In this document: positions 50,028-59,248 of the stretch, piece by piece | How the letters are laid out: the number at the start of each line of letters is the position of its first letter | How positions within the stretch are numbered: position 1 is the stretch's first letter | NCBI RefSeq assembly: GCF_000768705.1 | Contig: NZ_AVPJ01000002.1 | Span: 62,001-126,000, forward strand | Length of the DNA stretch: 64,000 nucleotides | Direction: 5' to 3' | Source of the DNA: Knoellia sinensis KCTC 19936 | GTDB lineage: Bacteria; Actinomycetota; Actinomycetes; Actinomycetales; Dermatophilaceae | Made by a program: the position numbers and the translations under genes | Notes under the pieces: generated by a model | The model's input: only the letters and a program-made list of their open reading frames with translations | The model's database searches: none | What the model was told of the DNA's origin: nothing

Positions 50028-51260
50028 ATGGCCACCCCCACCTCCGCGCCCGTCGAGCGTGCTCGCATCCCGCGTGAGATCTGGGTCCTCGTGGCCTCGG
50101 CGTTCGTCATCGCGCTCGGCTTCGGTCTCATCACGCCGGTCCTGCCGCAGTTCGCCCAGAGCTTCGGCGTCGGCGCCACGGCGAGCGCGATCGTCGTCAG
50201 CGCCTTCGCGTTCTTCCGCCTGATCTTCGCGCCCGCAGGCGGCAGCCTCATCGTCCGGCTCGGCGAGCGCCCGATCTATCTCGCCGGACTCCTCATCGTC
50301 GCCGCGTCCACAGCCGCCACGGCCTTCGCCAGCACCTACTGGCAACTCCTCGTGTTCCGCGGCCTCGGCGGCATCGGCTCGGTGATGTTCACCGTCTCGG
50401 CGACCGCGCTCGTCGTTCGCCTGGCTCCACCGGAGATCCGCGGGCGGGTGTCGTCGGCCTACGGCTCGGCGTTTCTGATCGGTGGCATTGGTGGCCCCGC
50501 GGTCGGCGGTGCCCTCGGTGGGCTCGGCCTCCGGGTGCCCTTCCTTGTGTATGCCGCTGCGCTGGTTCTCGCGGCGGCTCTCGTCGCGCTCTTCATCAGC
50601 AAGGATGCGTTGCGACCTGCTCCCGACGCACCCGTCCTGCCGGTCATGACCGCGCGAGAGGGATGGAAGGACAGCGCCTATCGCGCCGGGCTCGCCTCCG
50701 GCTTCGCCAATGGGTGGGCCAACTTCGGGGTGCGCAACGCGATCCTCCCGCTCTTCGTCGCGGCCAACATCGGCAAGGAACCGTGGCTTGCCGGCGCCGT
50801 CCTCGCGATCTATGCAGGCGCCAATGCGGTGGGCATGAACGTCGCCGGTCGGCTGAGTGACCGTGTCGGACGTCGACCGTTCATCATCGGCGGACTTGCC
50901 GTGGCGGGTGTGGCCACGGCCGCCACGGGCCTGGCCACGACCCTCTCCGTCCTCGTGGTCCTCTCGGTCATCGCCGGGCTCGGGTCAGGTGCGCTCAACC
51001 CGGCCCAGCAGGCGAGCATGGCCGACGTGGTGGGCCGTGACCGCAACGGCGGGCCGGCACTCGCGGCGTTCCAGATGTCGGCGGATGCCGGTGCCATCGT
51101 CGGCCCGATCATCGCCGGCGCCCTCGTCGACTCCGGCAGCTTCGCCATCGCCTTCGGTGTCACCGGCCTGCTCAGCCTGCTGGCGACGATCCCCTGGTCC
51201 AAGGCGCGCGAGACGCTGCCCCAGGAGACCCGGGTCGCCGTCGCGACCCCCACGCGCTGA
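50028..51260 (+). CDS. MFS transporter (DHA1-like drug exporter)
   Basis: A 410-residue 12-helix MFS protein. FVIALGFGLITPVLPQFAQSFGVGATASAIVVSAFAFFRLIFAP is the first helix pair, and the motif A-like loop SDRVGRRPFIIGGL is seen in the second half. Features match DHA1-type drug:proton antiporters. The ATG at 50028 (MATPTSAPVERARIPREIW) is preferred; an ATG 33 bases upstream is less likely. No regulator is adjacent. Confidence 0.88.
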   Translation: MATPTSAPVERARIPREIWVLVASAFVIALGFGLITPVLPQFAQSFGVGATASAIVVSAFAFFRLIFAPAGGSLIVRLGERPIYLAGLLIVAASTAATAFASTYWQLLVFRGLGGIGSVMFTVSATALVVRLAPPEIRGRVSSAYGSAFLIGGIGGPAVGGALGGLGLRVPFLVYAAALVLAAALVALFISKDALRPAPDAPVLPVMTAREGWKDSAYRAGLASGFANGWANFGVRNAILPLFVAANIGKEPWLAGAVLAIYAGANAVGMNVAGRLSDRVGRRPFIIGGLAVAGVATAATGLATTLSVLVVLSVIAGLGSGALNPAQQASMADVVGRDRNGGPALAAFQMSADAGAIVGPIIAGALVDSGSFAIAFGVTGLLSLLATIPWSKARETLPQETRVAVATPTR

Positions 51261-51295
51261 CGAGCGCGGTGTCGGCGGGGCTCAGCAGACCAGGC

Positions 51296-52252
51296 TCAGC
51301 GGACGAGGACCGTGCCGCCCTTGGGCATGTAGTCCCGCGCCCAGATCATGTTCATCGCGGCGTTGGTCAGGCGGGCGCAACCGTGTGAAGCGGGGTAGGC
51401 CGGGATCGACGGGGAGCCGTGGACGGCATAGCCACCGTTGAAGTAGCGCGGTCGCCACATGTCGCCGAGGAACCCCTCGTCCTGCCCGTCGACGGTGTAG
51501 TAGACCTTGAACGTGCCCTTCGGGGTGCGCGCCGTACCGGTGCTCCCGTCCTTGCGCTTGTAGTCGTAGCCCCCACCGGTGCTGGTGTTCAGCGTGTACT
51601 TCACCTCGCCGCCGCGCACGACCATGAGGATCTGCCGCTTGAGGTCGATGTCGATGCCATTCCCGCCGAGGCGGGTCTTCGGGCGCACGCCGTTGTCGAG
51701 GGCTCGCTGTGTCTTCGGTCCGACCCGTCCGTCGCGCGAGAGGCCAGCCGTCTTCTGCAGGGCCCAGACCGCCTGCTTCGTGAGGCCACCGAAGTTCCCG
51801 TCCGGCTCGCCCAACCAGTAGCCCAGGGAGGACAGCCGCTTCTGCAGGGCGAGCACCTCCGGGCCACTGTCACCGACGCGGAGGTCTTCGCGCGCGGGCT
51901 TCGTCGGGTTCGCGGCCTTGTCCGGGGTCTTCTCCGGAGCCTTCGCCCTGGTGGTCGTCGACGGCTTCGGCTTGGGCTTGGTGGTGCTTGGCTTCTCGGG
52001 CGTCGTGGCGCTCGGCTTCTTCGTCGAGGGGGTCGGCGTGGCTGTGGTCGGCGTGGACGTGGACGGCTGGCGCGTCACGCTCGGAGCCTGCGACGGCGCG
52101 GACTCGTTCGCGCTGCCGGCCTGTGTGCTGCTGCCCGGCAGCGCCACCGGTCCGGCCTGGCGTTCCCCAGCGCCCTGCCCGCAGCCCGCAAGTCCTCCCA
52201 CGAAGGCGGCCGCTGCCGCCACCGCGATGCTCCGACGAATGGTCCCTGCCAT
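51296..52252 (-). CDS. lipoprotein L,D-transpeptidase with peptidoglycan-binding domain
   Basis: A 318-residue lipoprotein. The signal ends in the lipobox LAGC (Cys24), followed by a Thr/Pro/Lys-rich linker of about 90 residues that can span the wall. A peptidoglycan_binding_1 domain (VGDSGPEVLALQKRLSSLGYWLGEPDGNFG) and a C-terminal YkuD domain (HGSPSIPAYPASHGCARL with catalytic Cys) follow. It makes 3-3 cross-links or attaches proteins to peptidoglycan. The ATG at 52252 has AGGGGA eight bases upstream. The paralogue at 58532 shares domain order but is Tat-exported without the linker. Confidence 0.92.
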   Translation of the reverse strand: MAGTIRRSIAVAAAAAFVGGLAGCGQGAGERQAGPVALPGSSTQAGSANESAPSQAPSVTRQPSTSTPTTATPTPSTKKPSATTPEKPSTTKPKPKPSTTTRAKAPEKTPDKAANPTKPAREDLRVGDSGPEVLALQKRLSSLGYWLGEPDGNFGGLTKQAVWALQKTAGLSRDGRVGPKTQRALDNGVRPKTRLGGNGIDIDLKRQILMVVRGGEVKYTLNTSTGGGYDYKRKDGSTGTARTPKGTFKVYYTVDGQDEGFLGDMWRPRYFNGGYAVHGSPSIPAYPASHGCARLTNAAMNMIWARDYMPKGGTVLVR

Positions 52253-52471
52253 GACGTTCCCCTGCCCTGTGGATTGACGGTCATCCTCCACCCCTCAGGA
52301 CGCTACAGCGGGGATGCGGGTTGCGTGCGTGGCCATTTCGTGACCGAACCACGCGTGGAGCGCTCTCAGCGCCGAACCGTGGGGGTGTCCCCGGAGCCGC
52401 CCCTGAGCCCATCCCTGACGGCACCCCGAATGCCCTGTTCCGTCGCCGAACGGTCAGCGACGGTGAAGATC

Positions 52472-54004
52472 ATGCGCACTGCACTCAAGCTCGTCCTCGC
52501 TATCGGAACCGTCGTCGTCCTCGTCATCGGGGGCTTCACGGCATACATCGCTTGGTCCTTCGCGAACGCGAGCATCAGCACGGTCGGGGAGGTCGAGTTC
52601 GCACGGCCGCTCGCCATCCCGCCGCTTGCGAAGTCCACGGTGGACGCGGCGGGCGTCCGGACCTTCGACCTCGCCATGCAGGCCGGGGCGACCGACCTGG
52701 GGCGAGGCGAGCCGACGCCGACGTGGGGCTTCAACGGCGCATTCCTCGGCCCGACGCTGCGCGCCACCCGTGGTGAGCAGGTCAAGGTCAACATCACCAA
52801 CGGCATCGACGAGACCTCGACGGTCCACTGGCACGGCATGCACCTGCCCGCGGGCATGGACGGCGGCCCGCACCAGCCCATCGCACCCGGCGCGAACTGG
52901 TCGCCGCAGTGGACGATCGACCAGCCCGCTGCGTCGCTCTGGTATCACCCCCACCCGCACGGCGAGACCGCGAAGCACGTCTATCGCGGCTTGGCCGGCA
53001 TGTTCATCCTCGACGACGCCAACGAGGTCGCGCTGCCCAAGACCTACGGTGTCGATGACTTCCCGATCATGGTGCAGGACAAGGCTTTCGACGGCAGCAA
53101 GCTCGATGACCGCGCGGGCCTCTTCCAGTCAACGGGGATCCTCGGTGACACCGTCCTCGTCAACGGCACCCCGGGTCCGTTCCTCGACGTGACCAGCGAA
53201 CGTGTCCGCCTGCGAGTCGTCAACGGGTCGAACGCCCGCGTCTATCGCTTCCACTTCGACGACAACCGCCCGTATGCCGTCGTTGCGAGTGACGGTGGCC
53301 TGCTCCCCGCGCCCGTGGAGACGAACGAACTCCTCCTCTCACCGGGGGAGCGGGCCGAGATCGTGGTCGACGTGCGGCCGGGTGAACGCACCGTCCTGCA
53401 GAGCACGCCTCCGACGGGCGACAGCAACCGCTTCACCGGGGCCTCCGACCGGCTCGACATCCTGGAGTTGCGTGGTGCGCAGACGCTCACCGCCAGCCCA
53501 GTCGTGCCCGCAACCCTTGCCCCGGCGCCCGACTTGGCCGACGACACCGTGGGCGCGACGCGCAACGTCAGCCTCGGCGGGAGCAACACCAACTTCGGCA
53601 AGATGGACCTGGAGCGGGTCGACATCGTCTCGACGCTCGACACGACCGAGACGTGGAACGTCACGAACGCCGACGGCCAGGTCCACAACTTCCACATTCA
53701 CGACGTCCAGTTCCAGGTGATCCGGTATGCCGGCGGCCCACCTCCCGCGGTCCTCGCCGGGTGGAAGGACACGATCCTCATCCCGCAGGGGGAGACCGTC
53801 GAGCTGCGGATGAGGTTCACCGACTTCGCCGACGCGTCGAGTCCCTACATGTTCCATTGCCACCTGCTCCGGCACGAGGACCAGGGACTCATGGGCCAGT
53901 TCGTCGTCGCCCGCCCCGGCGAGAAGGTCGGCGCGATCGACGTCCCCGATCACGACGGCGACGACCACGCAGCCGCCGAGGTCAGCACCGGACACGCGCA
54001 CTGA
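52472..54004 (+). CDS. multicopper oxidase (CotA/bilirubin-oxidase-like)
   Basis: A 510-residue laccase-like enzyme with an N-terminal membrane anchor or uncleaved signal (LVLAIGTVVVLVIGGFTAYIAW). All copper motifs are visible: HWHG, WYHPHPHG, HNFHIHDVQF and HCHLLRHEDQGLM with the type 1 Cys-His and axial Met. It oxidises phenols, metals or pigments outside the cell with O2. The C-terminus is His/Asp-rich. The ATG at 52472 is preceded by GGTGA at a suitable distance; a GTG three codons earlier is possible. It is divergent from the L,D-transpeptidase gene. Confidence 0.93.
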   Translation: MRTALKLVLAIGTVVVLVIGGFTAYIAWSFANASISTVGEVEFARPLAIPPLAKSTVDAAGVRTFDLAMQAGATDLGRGEPTPTWGFNGAFLGPTLRATRGEQVKVNITNGIDETSTVHWHGMHLPAGMDGGPHQPIAPGANWSPQWTIDQPAASLWYHPHPHGETAKHVYRGLAGMFILDDANEVALPKTYGVDDFPIMVQDKAFDGSKLDDRAGLFQSTGILGDTVLVNGTPGPFLDVTSERVRLRVVNGSNARVYRFHFDDNRPYAVVASDGGLLPAPVETNELLLSPGERAEIVVDVRPGERTVLQSTPPTGDSNRFTGASDRLDILELRGAQTLTASPVVPATLAPAPDLADDTVGATRNVSLGGSNTNFGKMDLERVDIVSTLDTTETWNVTNADGQVHNFHIHDVQFQVIRYAGGPPPAVLAGWKDTILIPQGETVELRMRFTDFADASSPYMFHCHLLRHEDQGLMGQFVVARPGEKVGAIDVPDHDGDDHAAAEVSTGHAH

Positions 54005-54098
54005 ACCACACGGCATACGCGTCCCTCCCCTTGATGGGTCAGCACGGGCCGGGTGGGTGTGAGCCCACCTCAAGAGCGGGGCTGATGTCGTCAGTCGG

Positions 54099-55478
54099 TC
54101 AGGCGGTCGGGCTGATGTTGTGGTTGACCTGGAAGACGTTGTCGGGGTCGTAGGCCGCCTTGATTTCGCGCAAGCGCTTGAGCGTGTGCGGCGGGTAGGC
54201 CTCCTCGAGGCGAGCGGCCCCGTCGTCGGCCAGGAAGTTGACGTAGACCCCCGGCTGGCCGACCTCGAGCAGCTCGGCGAGGCCGCTGATCCACGCCTCG
54301 CGCTCGCGTCGATCCTCGGCGCCGTCGTAGCTTGAGGCGACGTTGGTCATGAACCTCGCACCGCGGTGGGCGTAGGCCGTGGCGTCGGCCTCCACCCGGT
54401 CGATGGCGCCCCCCATCAGGCGCAGGTGAACCACCTTCAGCGCCGCGTCCGAGGTGCTGACCTGTTCGATGATCGCCCGGATCGCCGCGTCGGTCACCTC
54501 TTCGGTGTACGCGGACCGGCCAGCCACCGTGAACGGCATCCGGGCCGGGACCTCGTCCTCGAGCAGGGCGGCATACGGGATCGGCTCGATCATGTCGGCC
54601 AGCACCTCACCCGAGGCCCGCAGCGGTGCCAGCACGCGCTCACCCTCATCCACGGCGCCGGACCAGCACGCCACGACCATGATGACGGTGCTGCCGTGCA
54701 GCGCTTCGGGGATGAACGGCATCGGTGGTGCGCTCATGACGTTGATGATGAGGCTGAGTTCATCGGGGGCGGCCTCGGCCGCCCGGACCACGGACCTCAT
54801 CGCCGATGGTGTCGCCGCGAGCATGAGCATGCCGCCGTGCACCTGCCCCACCTCGTGGAGCCGGAACTGGAAGCGGGTCACGACGCCGAAGTTGCCGCCG
54901 CCACCGCGCAACGCCCAGAACAGGTCGGGATGATTGTCGGCATCCACGTGGAGGCGCTCGCCGTTCGCGGTGACGACCTGGGCCGCGAGGAGGTTGTCGA
55001 TCGTCAGCCCATGCGCGCGGGACAGGAAGCCGACGCCTCCGCCGAGCGTGATGCCACCGATGCCCACGACGCCGGCGTCGCCGAAGCCAGCGGCGAGGCC
55101 GTGCTCGGCGACGGCCGTCGTGAACTCCCCCGCGGTCAAGCCAGCCCCGGCCCACGCCGTTCGTCCTTCGACGTCGATGTCGAGGTCCTTGAGCTCGCCG
55201 AGGTCGAGCACGACCCCGTCGGACGTTCCGTGCCCGGCTCCGCTGTGGCCACCACCTCGCACGGCCAACTCGATGTCGAACTCGCGCGCCAGGGCGACGA
55301 CGGCCGCGACATCGTCGACGTGGGCGGGACGGACGATGGCTTCCGGATGCTTGTCGATCCCGGCCGCGAAGACCTGGCGAGCCTCGTCGTAGGCGGCATC
55401 GCCCGGTGCCGTGACCTCGCCATCAACGACCGCGTCGAGGCGATCGGCCAGGCTCGTGCTGTCAACTGCTGCGCTCAT
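54099..55478 (-). CDS. FAD-linked oxidase, BBE (berberine-bridge-like) family
   Basis: A 459-residue flavoprotein with a PCMH-type FAD domain (AVRGGGHSGAGHGTSDGVVLDL) and the C-terminal BBE motif (YPPHTLKRLREIKAAYDPDNVFQVNHNI). The His of RGGGH fits covalent FAD attachment. The second, Cys-based link of bicovalent members is absent, since the site reads AGVVGIGGITLGGG. The ATG at 55478 has GGAGGGG seven bases upstream. Members oxidise sugars or secondary metabolites; the substrate is not predictable. It is convergent with the multicopper oxidase. Confidence 0.88.
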   Translation of the reverse strand: MSAAVDSTSLADRLDAVVDGEVTAPGDAAYDEARQVFAAGIDKHPEAIVRPAHVDDVAAVVALAREFDIELAVRGGGHSGAGHGTSDGVVLDLGELKDLDIDVEGRTAWAGAGLTAGEFTTAVAEHGLAAGFGDAGVVGIGGITLGGGVGFLSRAHGLTIDNLLAAQVVTANGERLHVDADNHPDLFWALRGGGGNFGVVTRFQFRLHEVGQVHGGMLMLAATPSAMRSVVRAAEAAPDELSLIINVMSAPPMPFIPEALHGSTVIMVVACWSGAVDEGERVLAPLRASGEVLADMIEPIPYAALLEDEVPARMPFTVAGRSAYTEEVTDAAIRAIIEQVSTSDAALKVVHLRLMGGAIDRVEADATAYAHRGARFMTNVASSYDGAEDRREREAWISGLAELLEVGQPGVYVNFLADDGAARLEEAYPPHTLKRLREIKAAYDPDNVFQVNHNISPTA

Positions 55479-55602
55479 GGATTCCCCTCCAGAGTCAAGG
55501 GCAGTGCTGTGTGCCCTGCCGCCTTCCACTGTCTCTGCGACCACTGACACCTGTCATCCCGATTTCCGGCCGAGCAGCCTCCAGAAGGCGCCAACACGCA
55601 AA

Positions 55603-55636
55603 GCCGGGCCGTCACCCGCGAAGGTGACGACCCGGC
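55603..55636 (-). terminator. hairpin after methyltransferase gene
   Basis: Fourteen-base arms (55603-55616, 55623-55636) with one mismatch and a six-base loop, 15 bp beyond the stop of the leftward methyltransferase gene. One GTATGCCG octamer (as CGGCATAC, 55633-55640) overlaps one arm only. Confidence 0.55.
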
Positions 55637-55651
55637 ATACGGACGTGGTGG

Positions 55652-56317
55652 TCATGCGGAGGCCACGGCCTCACCGATGACGAGCGGCTGCACGACGCGC
55701 GGCATTCCTCGCCAGCGGGCGCGGTCCCACGACGCAAGATCCAGACGCGACGAGATCGCGCTGAGCGTGTCGCGGTCGCAGCGGCATCCGTCGGCGAAGC
55801 CGGCCCATGCGTCCGCGAGCCGGTCCTGCCAATGCGCCGACGCCGCCGAGGGGGAGCGGACGTGCTCGATGAAGAGCAGCCGTCCGCCGGGGCGCAGCAC
55901 CCGCTGCACCTCCGCGATCGCCTGGTCCGGGTCGGTGACCGTGCACAACACCATGGTCGAGACCACGGTGTCGAAGGAACCGTCCTCGAACGGGAGGTTC
56001 TCTGCAGGGGCGACCACGATCCGCGCGGTGCGTCCGAGCGCCGCACGTCGCCGCTCGAGGCGGTCGACCATCGGCTCCACTGGTTCGGTGAGGACCAGTT
56101 CCTCGATGTCCTCGGGATAGTGGGGCAGGTTGAGCCCCGTCCCGGCCCCGATCTCGAGGACCTGACCGCGGGCTGTGCTGAGGAGACGGTGGCGCGTGGC
56201 GCGCATCCCGCGACGTTCGCCGAGCCAGAGGAACGGGTCGTACATCACGGACGAGAAGCGGCTGCCCGTCGTCTCGACGGCGTTCGGTGAAGTCTGAGTG
56301 CTGGTCGTTGTTGTCAT
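55652..56317 (-). CDS. SAM-dependent methyltransferase (class I, UbiE-like)
   Basis: A 221-residue class I methyltransferase: motif I VLEIGAGTGLNLPHYP, acidic LVLTEPVEPM, post-I ENLPFEDGSFDTVVSTMVLCTV, and RVLRPGGRLLFIEHV. The segment order is that of UbiE/COQ5-like enzymes and small-molecule methyltransferases with unknown substrates. A late CRCDRDT segment is seen. It is divergent from the hydrolase-LuxR fusion with 99 bp between, so it may be that regulator's target. Confidence 0.87.
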   Translation of the reverse strand: MTTTTSTQTSPNAVETTGSRFSSVMYDPFLWLGERRGMRATRHRLLSTARGQVLEIGAGTGLNLPHYPEDIEELVLTEPVEPMVDRLERRRAALGRTARIVVAPAENLPFEDGSFDTVVSTMVLCTVTDPDQAIAEVQRVLRPGGRLLFIEHVRSPSAASAHWQDRLADAWAGFADGCRCDRDTLSAISSRLDLASWDRARWRGMPRVVQPLVIGEAVASA

Positions 56318-56416
56318 GACTCAAGGGGACCGCGACCGGGCCGCCGGCCTCATCCCCGGAAGCGGCCAACTGTTGATGGCCGGATCGGGCCACCTGTGCG
56401 GCACTAGAATCCAGCC

Positions 56417-57451
56417 ATGACGGCTGACCAGGTCGTTCGCTACGCCAGGGTCGGCGAGCGAGACGTGGCGTGGTCCGCGATCGGCTCGGGGCCTCCACTC
56501 GTCATCGGGGGATGGTGGGCGAGTCACCTGACCCTGAACTGGGAGGATCACGCCTTCCGGACCTTCGTGCAGGCTCTCGCCATGCACCACACCGTGATCC
56601 GCTACGACCGTCCCGGCACTGGGCTTTCGGATCGTGATGGGCCGCCATCCGCCAGCCTCGACGACGAGATCGCCGTGCTCGTCGGACTCCTCCGGGCGAT
56701 CGGCCAGACCCGCGTGACGGTGCTCGGCGGATCCTCGGGCTGCGGCGCCGCCGCCGCGTGTGCCGCGGAGCATCCGGAGCTCGTGGAGCGGCTCGTGCTC
56801 TACGGCAGCTTTGCGAACGGCGCGGACATCGCGTCTCCGTCGGCCAAGGAGTTGTTGGTGGCAGTCGTCGAACGTCACTGGGGGCTCGGGGCACGGGTCC
56901 TGGCAGACGTCTTCCTCCCGAACGCGACGGCCGTGGAGAGGGAGGAGTTCGCCGAGTTCCAGCGGCGCTCGTCGTCACGGGAGGACGCGGCGGCGGCCCT
57001 GCGCGCTGTCTATGAACTGGACTCCACCGCGCATCTTGCTCGCGTGCGCACACCCACCCTGGTGGCGCACCGTCGGGATGACCGGGCCATCCCGTTCGCC
57101 CTTGGCCGCGAAGTCGCCGACCTGGTGCCCGATGCCACGTTCGTCGAGTTGGCTGGCGAGGACCACTTCCCCTGGCGTGGAGACAGTCTCGCGTTGGTCG
57201 AGGCGATCGAACGCTTCCTCGACGGGCTACCGCCGCTCCCGCCTGCGGAACAGCGTGCTGCGGCGACGCTCACACCGCGCGAGCGCGAGGTGCTGATGCT
57301 CGTCGCCCAAGGCCTCACCGATGCACAGATCGCCGAACGGCTCGTCCTCAGCGCTCACACGGTCCACCGGCACGTTGCCAACGTGCGGACCAAGCTCGGA
57401 GTCTCGTCGCGCGCGGCCGCGGCGGCCTGGGTGTCAACCCACGAGCGCTGA
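56417..57451 (+). CDS. alpha/beta hydrolase fused to LuxR DNA-binding domain
   Basis: A 344-residue fusion. Residues about 25-275 form an alpha/beta hydrolase with nucleophile GGSSGCG, acid RRDDRAIP and His in GEDHFPW, so the catalytic triad seems intact. Residues about 286-340 form a LuxR helix-turn-helix (LTPREREVLMLVAQGLTDAQIAERLVLSAHTVHRHVANVRTKLGV). The hydrolase part may sense or cleave an ester or lactone ligand and switch DNA binding; that is inference. It is divergent from the methyltransferase gene. The stop codon lies in a 15-bp tandem repeat. Confidence 0.88.
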   Translation: MTADQVVRYARVGERDVAWSAIGSGPPLVIGGWWASHLTLNWEDHAFRTFVQALAMHHTVIRYDRPGTGLSDRDGPPSASLDDEIAVLVGLLRAIGQTRVTVLGGSSGCGAAAACAAEHPELVERLVLYGSFANGADIASPSAKELLVAVVERHWGLGARVLADVFLPNATAVEREEFAEFQRRSSSREDAAAALRAVYELDSTAHLARVRTPTLVAHRRDDRAIPFALGREVADLVPDATFVELAGEDHFPWRGDSLALVEAIERFLDGLPPLPPAEQRAAATLTPREREVLMLVAQGLTDAQIAERLVLSAHTVHRHVANVRTKLGVSSRAAAAAWVSTHER

Positions 57452-57504
57452 CCCGGGCGACGCTGACCCGTCGACGCCGACCCGGGCGACGCTGACCCGG
57501 GCGA
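57446..57504. repeat. four imperfect 15-bp tandem repeats at the end of the hydrolase-LuxR gene
   Basis: Four units close to GCTGACCCGGGCGAC (57446-57460, a 14-bp variant 57461-57474, then 57475-57489 and 57490-57504). The first unit includes the stop codon of the upstream gene and the array ends 20 bp before the next gene. Slipped-strand expansion is the simplest explanation. Confidence 0.75.
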
Positions 57505-57524
57505 GGCGGCATACCGTTCTCCCC

Positions 57525-58382
57525 GTGGATCACGTGACTGACCTGGACCTGCCCGGCGGGGGACACACGACCGTCGTCGGCGTCGACGGTGGCAGCACCG
57601 GCGACCCGGTGGTCGTCCTCCTTCCGGCACTCGGTGTCGCGGCCGGCTACTACGGACCCTTCGTCAAGGCGCTCGCCGCGGAGGGCGTGGCAACCCTCGT
57701 CGCCGACTTCCCGGGGCAGGGCGTGAGTCGCCCGTTCGCGAGTCGACGACACGACTTCGGGTATGCCGCGGTGTCCGACGACGTCGTCGCCGCCACTGTC
57801 GCTGTGGCCAAGGAGCGTTATGCCGGTCGCCCGGTGGCCCTGCTCGGGCACTCCTTCGGGGGGCAGGTGGCGATGGTTCACCTCGCGACCCACGCTTCGG
57901 CTGCGGGCGCCCTGGTCCTCGTCGGCTCGGGGTCGCCCTACTGGCGGGGTTACCCGCGCCGCATCAAGTTGCTCGCGCAGACCCAGTCCGTCGCCGCCAT
58001 CGCGTGGGTTCGGGGCCACTGGCCGGGGCACCGGCTCGGCTTCGGTGGCCGACAGCCACGCCAGCTCATTCGCGAGTGGGCCAGATTCGCCCGCCGAGGC
58101 GATCTCATCGTCGAGAAGGGTTCGGGCGCAGGGGAACCGGACTTCTCGAGCGTCAACATCCCTGTCTTGGCCGTGGCCCTCGACAACGACGACCTGGCAC
58201 CTCAGGGGTCGATCGACAACCTCGTCGCCAAGCTGCAGGCGGCTCAGGTGGAGCATCGTTTCGCCACCCGACCGGAGGGCGAGGATGGCCCGCCCTTCGA
58301 CCACTTCGTGTGGGCTCGCCACCCCGGTGGCTTCGCGCAGGACGTTGCCTCGTGGTTGAAGCGGGTACTTCGAACCACCTAG
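57525..58382 (+). CDS. alpha/beta hydrolase
   Basis: A 285-residue alpha/beta hydrolase: nucleophile elbow LGHSFGGQ, oxyanion region VVLLPALGVAAGYYG, and late DNDDLAP and HFVWARHPGG, which could supply the acid and His. It looks like the serine aminopeptidase/lysophospholipase-like group. The GTG at 57525 is used; a GTG three codons later is equally possible. It lies 73 bp after the hydrolase-LuxR gene on the same strand and may be controlled by it. Confidence 0.82.
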   Translation: MDHVTDLDLPGGGHTTVVGVDGGSTGDPVVVLLPALGVAAGYYGPFVKALAAEGVATLVADFPGQGVSRPFASRRHDFGYAAVSDDVVAATVAVAKERYAGRPVALLGHSFGGQVAMVHLATHASAAGALVLVGSGSPYWRGYPRRIKLLAQTQSVAAIAWVRGHWPGHRLGFGGRQPRQLIREWARFARRGDLIVEKGSGAGEPDFSSVNIPVLAVALDNDDLAPQGSIDNLVAKLQAAQVEHRFATRPEGEDGPPFDHFVWARHPGGFAQDVASWLKRVLRTT

Positions 58383-58531
58383 CCACCCTTCGTCCGTGCC
58401 ATCGATCTGGCCCTGACACCCCAGGTGCTTTTTGACCCTCGTCGGCGACAACCCTGTCCGGGGAACTGCGCGTCTGATTCCTACACGGGCGAGAGTCGCC
58501 CGCTTGGGGAACAGAGCAGGGGTGCTTTGGG

Positions 58532-59248
58532 ATGGAGAACAACAACACGCATGAGGTCACGCGCCGCGTGACCCTGGCCGGAGTCGCCGGGGCGGGCCTC
58601 CTCGGCCTGGCGACAGCAGGGGCCTCACCGGCCCATGCCGCCACCCGCCCGTCACTTCGCAAGGGATCGACAGGTGCCCACGTCGTGGCCCTCCAGCAAC
58701 GGCTGAATGCGCTGACCTATTGGTGCGGCACAGCCGACGGGAACTTCGGCCACCTCACCCAACAGGCGGTCTGGGCCCTCCAGAAGGTCGCTCATGTCAG
58801 TCGTGATGGCGTGGTCGGACCCACCACGTGGGGGCTCCTCGACCGGGGCGTCAAGGCCAATCCGCGCACGACCTCGGGGACGATCATCGAGTGCGACATC
58901 TCCGAGAACGTGCTCATGCTGGTCTCTGGCGGTCGCCTCAAGTACACGCTCAACACGAGCACGGCCAACGGCAAGCGCTACTACTCGCGGGGGAGCTGGA
59001 AGACCGCCCACACCCCACGGGGCCGATTCTCGATCTACTGGCGCTACACCAGCGGGTGGCAGAACGGCTCCTTGGGCCGGATGTGGCTCCCCGCCTACTT
59101 CAAGGGTGGCTATGCCATCCACGGCTCGACGTCGATCCCGCCCTACCCGGCATCGCACGGCTGCCTGCGGGTGAGCACCTCCGCGATGAGCAAGCTGTAT
59201 CGCGAGAGCTGGCCAATCGTCGGTCGTCGGGTCTACATCTACGACTGA
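58532..59248 (+). CDS. L,D-transpeptidase with peptidoglycan-binding domain, Tat-exported
   Basis: A 238-residue exported enzyme. VTRRVTLAGVAGAGLLGLATAG is a twin-arginine signal (Arg11-Arg12) with likely cleavage after about residue 37. A peptidoglycan_binding_1 domain (LRKGSTGAHVVALQQRLNALTYWCGTADGNFG) and a YkuD domain with HGSTSIPPYPASHGCLRV (catalytic Cys) follow. Its domain order parallels 51296-52252, but without lipid anchor and linker. It ends 10 bp inside the end of the convergent lhgO gene. The leader contains GGGGAAC and GGGGTG blocks that faintly recall a c-di-AMP riboswitch. Confidence 0.9.
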   Translation: MENNNTHEVTRRVTLAGVAGAGLLGLATAGASPAHAATRPSLRKGSTGAHVVALQQRLNALTYWCGTADGNFGHLTQQAVWALQKVAHVSRDGVVGPTTWGLLDRGVKANPRTTSGTIIECDISENVLMLVSGGRLKYTLNTSTANGKRYYSRGSWKTAHTPRGRFSIYWRYTSGWQNGSLGRMWLPAYFKGGYAIHGSTSIPPYPASHGCLRVSTSAMSKLYRESWPIVGRRVYIYD

